A stretch of DNA of 64,000 nucleotides. Source: Verrucomicrobiota bacterium. GTDB taxonomy: Bacteria; Verrucomicrobiota; Verrucomicrobiia; Verrucomicrobiales; Verrucomicrobiaceae. Below are positions 9,424-17,304 of this stretch, piece after piece (the stretch's first letter is position 1; each line of letters opens with the position of its first letter). The notes beneath the pieces are model-generated. The model was given only the letters and a program-made list of their open reading frames with translations, ran no database searches and was not told where the DNA came from. Made by a program: the position numbers and the translations under genes. Location: NCBI GenBank assembly GCA_017301975.1, contig JAFLEI010000012.1, positions 62,001 through 126,000 on the forward strand, written 5' to 3'.

Positions 9424-10074
9424 ATGCAAGACGAAATCCAAAGTGCTCAAGTGATCGCGGAGCATTATGAGAAGGTCTTCGCGGAATTTGGCGACACATT
9501 TCGGGGCGCTGACTGGCCTGTGGAAGCCGACTTGATCAAACGCTATGAAGTGATGCTCGGCGTCATACCAAAAGATGTGGTTGGACAGAGCACGACGCTG
9601 CTCGATTTTGGCTGCGGTTCCGCACAGCTCAAGGATCACCTCATTAAAACGAAGCGTGACTGGATTCAGTATTCCGGCATGGACGTCTCCGAAAGCTGCA
9701 TCAAAACGGCGTCAGAGAAGCACCCGGACTGTCAGTTTTACTGCAATAACATTTTGACGGACAAGCCTTCTGTCCCGCCGTTCGACTACATTGTCATGAA
9801 CGGTGTGCTCACCGAAAAGCTGAGCCTTTCTCAGGAAGAGATGCTGCAGTTCACCGAAAAGCTGCTCCCCCGGGTGTTCGAGATGTGCGGCAAAGGAATG
9901 GCCTTCAACGTGATGAGCAAAATCGTGGACTGGGAAAGGAACGATCTCTTCCATTTGTCCATGGACCGCATGGCTGAGCTGGTCGGCCGCAAATTGAGCC
10001 GCCATTTTGTCGTGCGTCATGATTACGGGCTCTATGAGTACACCGTTTACGTTTTCAGAACCCCAAACTCATAG
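9424..10074 (+). CDS. Class I SAM-dependent methyltransferase
   Basis: 216 residues. Motif I is LLDFGCGSAQL (about residue 60), followed by the acidic end of strand 2 in YSGMDVSESC and the motif IV region DYIVMNGVLTEK. The C-terminus LYEYTVYVF is a typical closing strand pair. Substrate unknown; a sugar in the surrounding locus is likely. It is the first gene after a 216-base gap and is followed 8 bases later by the acetyltransferase, so it may open a transcript. No Shine-Dalgarno sequence precedes the ATG. Confidence 0.75.
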   Translation: MQDEIQSAQVIAEHYEKVFAEFGDTFRGADWPVEADLIKRYEVMLGVIPKDVVGQSTTLLDFGCGSAQLKDHLIKTKRDWIQYSGMDVSESCIKTASEKHPDCQFYCNNILTDKPSVPPFDYIVMNGVLTEKLSLSQEEMLQFTEKLLPRVFEMCGKGMAFNVMSKIVDWERNDLFHLSMDRMAELVGRKLSRHFVVRHDYGLYEYTVYVFRTPNS

Positions 10075-10082
10075 AATCTTCC

Positions 10083-10748
10083 ATGGCTAAAGTTATCATC
10101 TTTGGTTTGGCAGACTTTGCCTCGCTTGCCCATTACTACCTGGCCAACGACTCCGTGCATGAGGTGGTCGGGTTTTCAGTCACCGATGAGTTCATGCCTG
10201 AAGGAGATCCCGTCTTTGAGGGGCTGCCGGTGGTTCCCTTCAGCCAGGTGGCGGAGCGCTGGCCTGCCTCTGAGTATTCCTTCTTCGCCCCCATGGCGCC
10301 CAGGAAAATGAGCACCCTGAGGCAGCAGATCTACGATCAAATTTCCGCCTTGGGATACGAGATGATTAGCTACGTGAGTTCCAAGGCGACCTCGTTTGGC
10401 AATGTTCAGATCGGGCGCAACTGCTTCATCCTCGAAGACAACACCCTCCAGCCTTTCGTTCGTATTGGCGACAATGTTGTCCTGTGGAGCGGCAATCACA
10501 TCGGCCACCACAGCACCATTGGCGACCATACCTTCTTTACCTCGCATGTGGTTCTGTCTGGCCATTGCGTGGTCGGGCGCAACTGCTTCTTCGGTGTGAA
10601 CGCTACCATCAGGGACGGCCTGAACATCGCTGACGGTACCTTCATCGCCATGTCCGCATCCGTCATGCGCAGCACTGAGGAATGGGGGGTTTACAAGGGG
10701 AGCCCCGCTGAAAAGGCAAAAATGTCCAGCATGGACCTTCGGTCCTGA
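10083..10748 (+). CDS. Left-handed beta-helix acetyltransferase (PglD/NeuD type)
   Basis: 221 residues in two parts. The N-terminal 90 residues are a small Rossmann-like domain (MAKVIIFGLADFASLAHYYL). The rest has hexapeptide repeats of the I-G-x-N-x-x kind (FGNVQIGRNCFILEDN, IGDNVVLWSGNHIGHHSTIGD). The HIGHHSTIGDH stretch supplies the usual catalytic His. The fold matches PglD-like enzymes that N-acetylate UDP/dTDP-4-amino sugars. With the aminotransferase at 13396 it would complete an N-acylated 4-amino-4,6-dideoxyhexose (inference). Confidence 0.82.
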   Translation: MAKVIIFGLADFASLAHYYLANDSVHEVVGFSVTDEFMPEGDPVFEGLPVVPFSQVAERWPASEYSFFAPMAPRKMSTLRQQIYDQISALGYEMISYVSSKATSFGNVQIGRNCFILEDNTLQPFVRIGDNVVLWSGNHIGHHSTIGDHTFFTSHVVLSGHCVVGRNCFFGVNATIRDGLNIADGTFIAMSASVMRSTEEWGVYKGSPAEKAKMSSMDLRS

Positions 10749-10757
10749 CACACTGCT

Positions 10758-11705
10758 ATGATTGCTTCACGAACATGGGAAAAAAAGGGCATGATCTACA
10801 ACGTCGATGGCTCTCTGCCATGGGCGCAGTCCCATGCGCAGATTCCCACCGTGGACGTTCTCGATGACCGCAGGCTGCGCATCTATTACAGCACACGGGA
10901 CCAGGCCAACCTGAGCCGCACCGGCTTCATAGATGTGGACTCCTCCGCGCCGGAAAAAATCCTCCACGTCTCCCAGTCTCCTATTCTCGAGCTTGGAACG
11001 CCCGGAACTTTCGATGACTGCGGTCTCATGCCTTCCTGGGTGGTGACCCACAATGGCCTGAAGTATCTTTATTACATCGGGTGGAATGTCAGAAACACTG
11101 TTCCCTATCATAACTCGATCGGTCTTGCGGTCAGCGACGACAACGGAGACACCTACCGCAAGCTTTTCCCCGGCCCCATTATGGACCGGACTGCCTCGGA
11201 GCCGTTTTTTTGCGCCACCTCATGCGTTCATGTGGACAACGGTGTCTGGCGCAACTGGTACCTCTCATGCACCGAATGGGTGACGGTTCACGGCAAGCCT
11301 GAACCGAGATACAATCTGAAGTACGCCGAATCATCCGATGGCATTCACTGGAAAAGGGACGGCGTTGTCGCGATTGATTATGCCAATGACCAAGAGGGCG
11401 GGATCGTGCGTGCATCCGTGCTCAAACAGCCGGATGGCTATGTGATGTGGTATTCCTACAGGAGCCACCGCGACTACAGGGAGAATTCCTCGCTCAGCTA
11501 CCGCATAGGATTCGCCCGGTCCACGGACGGCATCAAATGGACCCGTCTGGATCAGGATGCGGGCATCGATGTCAGCCCCGAGGGCTGGGATTCATTCATG
11601 GTCGCCTACCCCCACGTCGTGGATGTCGGTGGCAGGCTTCACATGTTTTACAACGGAAACGGATTTGGAAAAACGGGCCTGGGCTACGCCACTTCATTCC
11701 AATAA
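10758..11705 (+). CDS. Glycosidase-like five-bladed beta-propeller protein
   Basis: 315 residues, no signal peptide. Repeated patterns such as RIYYSTRD, LKYLYYIGWN, LKYAESSDGIHWKRDG and IGFARSTDGIKWTR are blades of the GH32/43/68/130-type propeller superfamily. The last blade reads GRLHMFYNGNGFGKTGLGYA. Proteins of this type occur within polysaccharide loci without a proven hydrolase function, so a cytoplasmic sugar phosphorylase or transferase role is possible. Without structure-based comparison I cannot assign catalytic residues. It is 9 bases after the acetyltransferase. Confidence 0.7.
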   Translation: MIASRTWEKKGMIYNVDGSLPWAQSHAQIPTVDVLDDRRLRIYYSTRDQANLSRTGFIDVDSSAPEKILHVSQSPILELGTPGTFDDCGLMPSWVVTHNGLKYLYYIGWNVRNTVPYHNSIGLAVSDDNGDTYRKLFPGPIMDRTASEPFFCATSCVHVDNGVWRNWYLSCTEWVTVHGKPEPRYNLKYAESSDGIHWKRDGVVAIDYANDQEGGIVRASVLKQPDGYVMWYSYRSHRDYRENSSLSYRIGFARSTDGIKWTRLDQDAGIDVSPEGWDSFMVAYPHVVDVGGRLHMFYNGNGFGKTGLGYATSFQ

Positions 11706-11757
11706 ATTCCGCCGGAAACACGCAAATACAGCAATCAACAAAAGTGAAAACAAGGTG

Positions 11758-12579
11758 ATGAACATCGATAAAGACGCTTTCAACAAGGACGGCTACGTGT
11801 TCCTTCGCTCTCTCTTCTCCCGTGAGGAGGTCGAGCAGGTCCGCCAGGATGCCAAGGGGGTCTTCATTCGTCAGATGAAGGACCTTGGAATTTTGCCTTC
11901 TCTCACGCCAACAGAGGCAGAGTTTGAAACTGCTTTGTATCAATTTTTCACGGCCGATCAAGCGGCGTTCATCAATTGCGGCAAGCACATCCAGCACCTG
12001 GTCTCACTGCATCGCTTGGGAGTCGATGAACGCGTGCTCGAACTGATGAAAGCCTATGGCATGGAGGCTCCCTGCATCAGCACACGTCCTGTTTTGTTTT
12101 TTAACAGCAGGCACCTGGCCACCAAGGAGGCCTACTGGAAAACGCCGCCTCACCAGGACTGGCGCAGCATCCAGGGTTCTCTCAATTCCCTGGTGCTGTG
12201 GATGCCTTTGGTGGACATCGACAAATCCCTCGGTGCGCTGGAAATTGTTCCAGGCAGCCATCTCCGCGGTCTGCTTTCGACCCGCCTCGACGAGAGCTTT
12301 GGCGTCGTGGATGACATCGCCGAGGAGGAATTCGTTCCGGTTCCTGTGTCCGCCGGGGACGGCCTGCTTTTCTCCACGTTTCTCATCCACCGTTCCGGGA
12401 ACAACACCACCCCCTCCATCCGCTGGTCCTGTCACTTCCGCTACAATGATCTGGCGGAGGAGTCTTTCATCAAAAGGCGCTATCCGCATACCTATTTGTA
12501 CAAACCGAAAGATGACATCATCACCCCCGGCTTCCCTCAGGTTTCTGATCTGGAGAGGACGTTTGCATCCAAATCATAG
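11758..12579 (+). CDS. Phytanoyl-CoA dioxygenase (PhyH) family oxygenase
   Basis: 273 residues from the ATG at 11758; the open frame extends upstream over the previous gene, but the family start (DAFNKDGYVFLRSLFS) follows this ATG. Fe(II)/2-oxoglutarate oxygenase ligands are visible: H132-x-D134 in PHQDWRS, H211 in FLIHRSGNN, and a 2-oxoglutarate-binding Arg near residue 222. LGALEIVPGSH is a strong PhyH signature. In this locus a hydroxylation of a sugar or its acyl group is likely. A second PhyH gene is at 14558. Confidence 0.85.
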   Translation: MNIDKDAFNKDGYVFLRSLFSREEVEQVRQDAKGVFIRQMKDLGILPSLTPTEAEFETALYQFFTADQAAFINCGKHIQHLVSLHRLGVDERVLELMKAYGMEAPCISTRPVLFFNSRHLATKEAYWKTPPHQDWRSIQGSLNSLVLWMPLVDIDKSLGALEIVPGSHLRGLLSTRLDESFGVVDDIAEEEFVPVPVSAGDGLLFSTFLIHRSGNNTTPSIRWSCHFRYNDLAEESFIKRRYPHTYLYKPKDDIITPGFPQVSDLERTFASKS

Positions 12580-12617
12580 AGCCGTTAATTCCGCCCGGCC
12601 GGCAACCTTCGAAAATT

Positions 12618-13328
12618 ATGAATAAAACCGTTACAAGAGATGTGCGTGGCGTCAGCATGACCCTTCTCGCCTCCAACAGATCTTTGGAGCTCTGCTCCCA
12701 GATGAATTATGAAACCGAAAACCTGGATTTCATTGATGACGCCTCCGCCGGCGAAGTCTTCTACGACCTGGGTGCCTGCGAGGGGAGATTCTCGACCTAT
12801 GCCGCGCTTAAAAAGCTGAAGGTCTATTCCTTTGAGCCCGAGAGCCGCAACTACGGCGCCCTGGAGCAGAATCTCAAGCTGAACAACCTCGACAGCTCCA
12901 GTGTCACCGCCTTTAACAAGGCCGTGGGAAATATGAATGCCGCCGCCACAATGGACATCGGGCAGCCCTGGGAAGGCGGTCATCATAAGGTCGTTGATAC
13001 GGGCTCAAAGCAGGCATTGATTTTTGAGCCTGTGGAAAAGCAGACCATTCAGGTGATCCGCCTGGATGACTTTATCAAAGAAGCAGGACTGCCGCCACCA
13101 CGTTACTTGAAGGTCGATGTCGACGGCTCGGAAGTTGAATTTATCGAAGGAGCTGCTGACACACTGGCCGGTCCGGATGTGAAGGAAATCCTCTTTGAGC
13201 TCGATATCGAGAGCGAAAAATTCGGGACCGTGATGGGCAAACTCACCGGCTTTGGCTTCTGCGAAGTGAGCCGGCACATCATCCCCAAGGAGAAATCTCT
13301 GTACAACATCAGGTTTCGCAAAGATTAA
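12618..13328 (+). CDS. FkbM-family methyltransferase (short)
   Basis: 236 residues. SAM motif FYDLGACEGRFSTY (about residues 46-59), then YSFEPESRNYGALEQNL, and the FkbM signature LKVDVDGSEVEFIEGA. It lacks most of the N-terminal extension of the FkbM protein at 1173. Substrate is unknown; position between an oxygenase and an aminotransferase points to modification of the locus-specific sugar. The gene is 38 bases after the PhyH gene. Confidence 0.85.
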   Translation: MNKTVTRDVRGVSMTLLASNRSLELCSQMNYETENLDFIDDASAGEVFYDLGACEGRFSTYAALKKLKVYSFEPESRNYGALEQNLKLNNLDSSSVTAFNKAVGNMNAAATMDIGQPWEGGHHKVVDTGSKQALIFEPVEKQTIQVIRLDDFIKEAGLPPPRYLKVDVDGSEVEFIEGAADTLAGPDVKEILFELDIESEKFGTVMGKLTGFGFCEVSRHIIPKEKSLYNIRFRKD

Positions 13329-13351
13329 CCATTCCTGTTCAAACACATGAG

Positions 13352-13370
13352 CCGGCCCGACATGGGCCGG
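13352..13370. other. Intergenic hairpin
   Basis: A perfect 7-bp inverted repeat, CCGGCCC and GGGCCGG with a 5-base loop, lies in the 67 bases between the FkbM and aminotransferase genes. No T-run follows on either strand, so it is not a standard intrinsic terminator. It could be an RNA processing or attenuation element, or chance in GC-rich DNA. Confidence 0.3.
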
Positions 13371-13395
13371 ATGTCAAACCAACCGGGCAAGCTTG

Positions 13396-14511
13396 ATGAA
13401 TGATAAACTATATGTTGGTCGTCCCAACATCGGTTCTCGGGAGGCGTTCCTGGCGCGCGTCAACGACATCTATGACCGTCGCTGGCTGTCAAATGACGGA
13501 CCGTACGTGCTTGAATTCGAGGCCACCATGAGCCGCCTGCTGGGCGTCAAACACTGTGTGGCCATGTGCAACGCGACCGTTGGCCTTGAGATCGCCATCC
13601 GCGCGCTGGGCCTCACTGGCGAAGTCATTCTTCCCTCCTTCACCTTCATCGCCACCGCCCACGCCCTGCAGTGGCAGCAGATCACACCTGTCTTTTGTGA
13701 CATTGATCCGCTCACTCACAACATTGACCCGTCCAAGGTCGAGGCGCTGATCACGCCGCGAACCACGGCCATTCTTGGGGTTCACCTCTGGGGTCGGGCC
13801 TGCAATGTGGAAGCTCTGCAGAAGATCGCCGACCGGCATGGCCTGAAGCTCTTGTTTGATGCCGCCCATGCCTTCGCCTGTTCCGATAACGGACGCATGA
13901 TCGGCGGTTTCGGCGATGCCGAGGTTTTCAGCTTCCATGCCACCAAGTTTATCAACACTCTGGAAGGCGGCATTGTGTCCACCAACAATGACGACCTGGC
14001 CCTGCGGCTGCGCCAGATGAAAAACTTTGGATTCACCGGCTACGATCAGGTGGAGAGCATCGGCACAAACGGCAAGATGAATGAAGTCTCCGCCGCCATG
14101 GGACTCACCAATCTTGAAAGCCTGGATGAGTTTATTGCCATCAATCGTGCGCATTATCACCGCTATCGGGAGCGGCTGGCCGATCTGCCCGGACTCACCG
14201 TAATGCCTTACGATGAAACCTGGAAATGCAACTTTCAGTACATCGTCGTGGACCTCGATTCAGAGATTGCCGGTATCAGCCGCGACGAACTGGTTCGGCG
14301 TCTTCACGAGCAGGGGGTCATTGCCCGGCGCTACTTTTTCCCAGGCTGCCATCGCATGGAGCCTTATCTGACCCTCAATCCTGAGGCCGGCGGGAACTTG
14401 CCAGAAACCGAAAAGCTGGTTCAGAGACTGTTTTGTCTGCCCACTGGAAGCGGTGTCAGCGTCGCTGATTTGGAGCGCGTGTGCGACCTCATCCGCGGGC
14501 TGGTCAAATGA
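13396..14511 (+). CDS. DegT/DnrJ/EryC1 sugar aminotransferase
   Basis: 371 residues from ATG 13396 (a TTG one codon earlier is less likely). PLP-dependent aminotransferase with the Schiff-base lysine K184 in SFHATKFINTLEGG, PLP-contact LLFDAAHAFACS, and family start GRPNIGSREAFLARV. Because rfbB and rfbA are in the same locus, the likely substrate is dTDP-4-keto-6-deoxyglucose, giving dTDP-4-amino-4,6-dideoxyglucose or galactose (VioA or RffA-like). C3 amination cannot be excluded. The acetyltransferase at 10083 would act next. Confidence 0.88.
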   Translation: MNDKLYVGRPNIGSREAFLARVNDIYDRRWLSNDGPYVLEFEATMSRLLGVKHCVAMCNATVGLEIAIRALGLTGEVILPSFTFIATAHALQWQQITPVFCDIDPLTHNIDPSKVEALITPRTTAILGVHLWGRACNVEALQKIADRHGLKLLFDAAHAFACSDNGRMIGGFGDAEVFSFHATKFINTLEGGIVSTNNDDLALRLRQMKNFGFTGYDQVESIGTNGKMNEVSAAMGLTNLESLDEFIAINRAHYHRYRERLADLPGLTVMPYDETWKCNFQYIVVDLDSEIAGISRDELVRRLHEQGVIARRYFFPGCHRMEPYLTLNPEAGGNLPETEKLVQRLFCLPTGSGVSVADLERVCDLIRGLVK

Positions 14512-14557
14512 CTTTCATCTTTGGGACGACACCTTCACCATTCAGCCAAAATACACG

Positions 14558-15382
14558 ATGAACTTCAGCCGCACATTGTCCGAAGACAGTATTAAAACCC
14601 ACTGTCAGAATATCGAATCTGACGGGTATAGCGTGATCAAGGGCTACGTTGATTTGTCCAACGCCGCCAAGCTCAATGCACTTGCCGATGACATTTTTAT
14701 CACCAAGCGCGGAGGCAGTCTGACCGCTGCGCCTGTCGGCAGGCAGAAGGTGATCGCCAACGATCCGATCGTCAGCAATGTGCTCTATTACAGTGAGGAG
14801 TTCCTCAATCTGGTCACCACGGGAGATCATCTCAAGGTTTACCAATCGTTTTTGAACGACCGCTATTATGGATTGATTGATCAAAGCAATCCCAACTTCA
14901 TGCTGGCCCAGTGCAACCTGCGCAAAGGGGCCACCGCGATTGACTATCACATTGATGTCCGGATGAACTTCGAAGGGCCGCGGACATGGTCCATGCAGGG
15001 GATTTTGGCCCTGGATCATCGCAATCGTTACAATGGCGGGCTGAAGGTCATCCCTGGGAGCCATTGCCAGTCTGGATTCCCGTCTGACAAGACAGACAAA
15101 TCCTCCGAAATCTTCGTGGACCTGGAGCCTGGAGATATGGCGATTTTCCACAGCACCCTGTTTCATGCGACAACTCCTGTCACAGAGGGCTACGATCCCA
15201 CGTGGGGGCTGCTGCTGACCTACAGGTCATGGTGGTGCAAGCCGCAGTACGACTACGTTCGCATGCTGCCTGCCGAAATGACGGACAAGCTGACCAATGC
15301 GCAAAAAACATTGATCGGCTTTCATTCGTTGCCTCCCAGCGACCCGGAGGCCTCGCCTTCCTTAAGGACCGGTTACGCATGA
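14558..15382 (+). CDS. Phytanoyl-CoA dioxygenase (PhyH) family oxygenase, second copy
   Basis: 274 residues from ATG 14558. The open frame runs back into the aminotransferase gene, but family similarity begins after this ATG (LSEDSIKTHCQNIESDGYSVIKGY). Iron ligands: H131-x-D133 in YHIDVRM and H203 in TLFHATTPV. KVIPGSHCQSG is the PhyH signature. It is quite divergent from the copy at 11758, so the two are not a recent duplication and probably have different substrates. Last gene of the plus-strand run; it converges on the next gene with a 16-base gap. Confidence 0.82.
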   Translation: MNFSRTLSEDSIKTHCQNIESDGYSVIKGYVDLSNAAKLNALADDIFITKRGGSLTAAPVGRQKVIANDPIVSNVLYYSEEFLNLVTTGDHLKVYQSFLNDRYYGLIDQSNPNFMLAQCNLRKGATAIDYHIDVRMNFEGPRTWSMQGILALDHRNRYNGGLKVIPGSHCQSGFPSDKTDKSSEIFVDLEPGDMAIFHSTLFHATTPVTEGYDPTWGLLLTYRSWWCKPQYDYVRMLPAEMTDKLTNAQKTLIGFHSLPPSDPEASPSLRTGYA

Positions 15383-15398
15383 GCCGCTCGCAGGCGGT

Positions 15399-16337
15399 TC
15401 AGAGTGAAAATTTGTGGGCCAGATAGCGCTGCAGAAGATAAAGGCTTCTCTTGATCGCGCTTTGAGGCGGATTGGAAAAGCTGCTTAGCAAATACAACTG
15501 CCTGGAGATGGCAGGGTGGAGGGTGGCATTGTCGCTAAATTTCACCGGCCGGAAGCTCGCGTCCACAGTCCTTGCAAACCTTGTGTCCTTGACGTTGCAA
15601 TGCACTCCGGAGCCATCAAATCCGATGTTCTCAATCAAGGACTGGCGCGGCAGGACAGTGTACATTTGATTCTGTATCATCGCTGCAGTGAAGACGAAGT
15701 CGTATTTGGCCAGCAGATCGGCGGCTGTGATGTTCTCCCTGCACAGGGATTTGTACCTGCGCAGCAAATCCTTTCCAGTGTGCTTGATGGCACTGGCCAG
15801 CTTCGGATCTTTTTTCCCGCTCCAGGCATTCTTCACTTTATCAACGAGTTCAAAGCGGTCTCTCCATGTGCCCACGCCCCAGGGACAGAAGATCGGGGAA
15901 AAGAACACGTCATATGGGTAGTCCTTCGGCAAAGTGATCGGATGGCAGTAGCCGCCTATCGACATGACTTTTGGGTTGGCCTCATATCTCTCCAGCCCGT
16001 TGTTGATGAATTCCAGAAAGTGCGGGGAGGTGACGATGTCATCCTCCAAGAAAATGGATTTGCCGTGGGTTGTCGCCAGTTGGATATGCGCATTGGCGTT
16101 GTTTTCCAGCATGTTGTTCACCGGCTGAAGCCTCAGGTGAACCTTTTTAAATCCGTTGACTGTCTTGAGGTAGTCCCTCAGCTCCTGCACCTTGGCTTCG
16201 TCTCCAGGACGTGGACCATCGGAAAAAATGTAGATTTCAGACTGCTGGGCCAGCGTGTTGGCCTTGAGCGCATCGATCGTCTGGATCAGATGATTAAGTC
16301 TGGTGTAGGTGCAGACTCCAATTGGGGCTAATTCCAT
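15399..16337 (-). CDS. GNT-I-like glycosyltransferase
   Basis: 312 residues. GT-A fold: start PIGVCTYTRLNHLIQTID resembles GT2, and the metal-binding motif is IFLEDDIVTSPHFLEF, the E-D-D seen in eukaryotic GlcNAc-transferase I and its bacterial relatives. FFSPIFCPWGVGTWRDRF follows as the acceptor-side loop. Donor is unknown. It is the last gene of a minus-strand glycosyltransferase run and lies 34 bases from the preceding gene. Confidence 0.78.
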   Translation of the reverse strand: MELAPIGVCTYTRLNHLIQTIDALKANTLAQQSEIYIFSDGPRPGDEAKVQELRDYLKTVNGFKKVHLRLQPVNNMLENNANAHIQLATTHGKSIFLEDDIVTSPHFLEFINNGLERYEANPKVMSIGGYCHPITLPKDYPYDVFFSPIFCPWGVGTWRDRFELVDKVKNAWSGKKDPKLASAIKHTGKDLLRRYKSLCRENITAADLLAKYDFVFTAAMIQNQMYTVLPRQSLIENIGFDGSGVHCNVKDTRFARTVDASFRPVKFSDNATLHPAISRQLYLLSSFSNPPQSAIKRSLYLLQRYLAHKFSL

Positions 16338-16371
16338 AGAAAGCTTGTTTGAATGATTCCTCGCCGGAACA

Positions 16372-17304
16372 CTACCTTTTCAGGGCCGACAGCAGATTGA
16401 CCGGGGGGATGTGATTGTAGATGAATTTTTTTAGAAGCCGTCCGGGATGAGTGCTCGCAAGGGTGTTGAACCGCCTCATCCGCCGTTTGCTTGCTCCCTT
16501 GTAATGCAGCGCCAGTGCGCGCATCCACTGGTTGCCCGCCAGATTTCTGAGATGAGGGATGAGCTTTCCGTCTTTCTCCCGCCATTGGACGCGCTTCAAT
16601 TTTTTAGGTCCTGGCCAGAGTTCGCAGCCGTCTGCCTCAGACATGGTCTGTTCCAGCATGGCGTCATTCCAAGTAATCTGGCTGTTTACCTGTGCGGGAT
16701 GCGTTCGGAGATGATGGATGAGTCCCGTCATGTCGCAGAAATATTGCCTGTCGGCCAGCCAGTTGGTTTTGCTCCAGTTGTGGTAAAGATCGGAATCGAA
16801 CAGGGTTAGCAAGGTTTTCGTAAGACTGACCAGTCCCTCTTTTCGAAACAAGGCCACATGCGGATTTCCGCTGCTGCCGTAGTAGCAGAGAGCAGAGGCG
16901 GGCAGCAGTCTCTGGGTGAGTGCCTGCGTCGTGTCGAAGATCATGCAGTCACTGTCGAGATGGAGCACAATGCTGGAGTTGTTGACCAGCATGGCTTCCT
17001 TGAGCAGGAACCATCGGGTGAAGCAAAATCTCTCAAAGCCCTCCGGATTGCCCGAGGTGTGTTTGTAGGACTTTTGAAAGGCCTCAATCTCATTTTGCGG
17101 CAGTTCACTGATGGGAACTAGAGTGACCCCCAGCCTGCTGAGCTGCGCATGTGAATGATCGCCGATCAGAAAGATGCGTGCCACCGGGTTGAAGACCCGT
17201 GTGTTTTCCATGGACTGCAGCAGATAGCGCGGAATGGGTCCGCGATGAATGTAGTAAATGTCCGTCGATGAGCTGTCTGGAGGACTGGGCTGGGCAGTGA
17301 TCAT
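16372..17304 (-). CDS. GT-A-fold glycosyltransferase-like protein
   Basis: 310 residues from the ATG at 17304, which overlaps the stop of the upstream gene as ATGA; the longer open frame into that gene is rejected. DIYYIHRGPIPRYL begins the domain and SIVLHLDSDCMIF has a D-x-D metal-binding motif. GNQWMRALALHYKG is near the C-terminus. I do not recognise a named family; the fold reading is from the D-x-D and context. The tail is basic (SKRRMRRFN), compatible with membrane association. Confidence 0.65.
   Translation of the reverse strand: MITAQPSPPDSSSTDIYYIHRGPIPRYLLQSMENTRVFNPVARIFLIGDHSHAQLSRLGVTLVPISELPQNEIEAFQKSYKHTSGNPEGFERFCFTRWFLLKEAMLVNNSSIVLHLDSDCMIFDTTQALTQRLLPASALCYYGSSGNPHVALFRKEGLVSLTKTLLTLFDSDLYHNWSKTNWLADRQYFCDMTGLIHHLRTHPAQVNSQITWNDAMLEQTMSEADGCELWPGPKKLKRVQWREKDGKLIPHLRNLAGNQWMRALALHYKGASKRRMRRFNTLASTHPGRLLKKFIYNHIPPVNLLSALKR

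Noticed and set aside
15380..15399. Possible bidirectional terminator between converging genes
   Set aside because: GAGCCGC/GCGGTTC can pair with a wobble, but no T-run is present on either strand and the stem is short.
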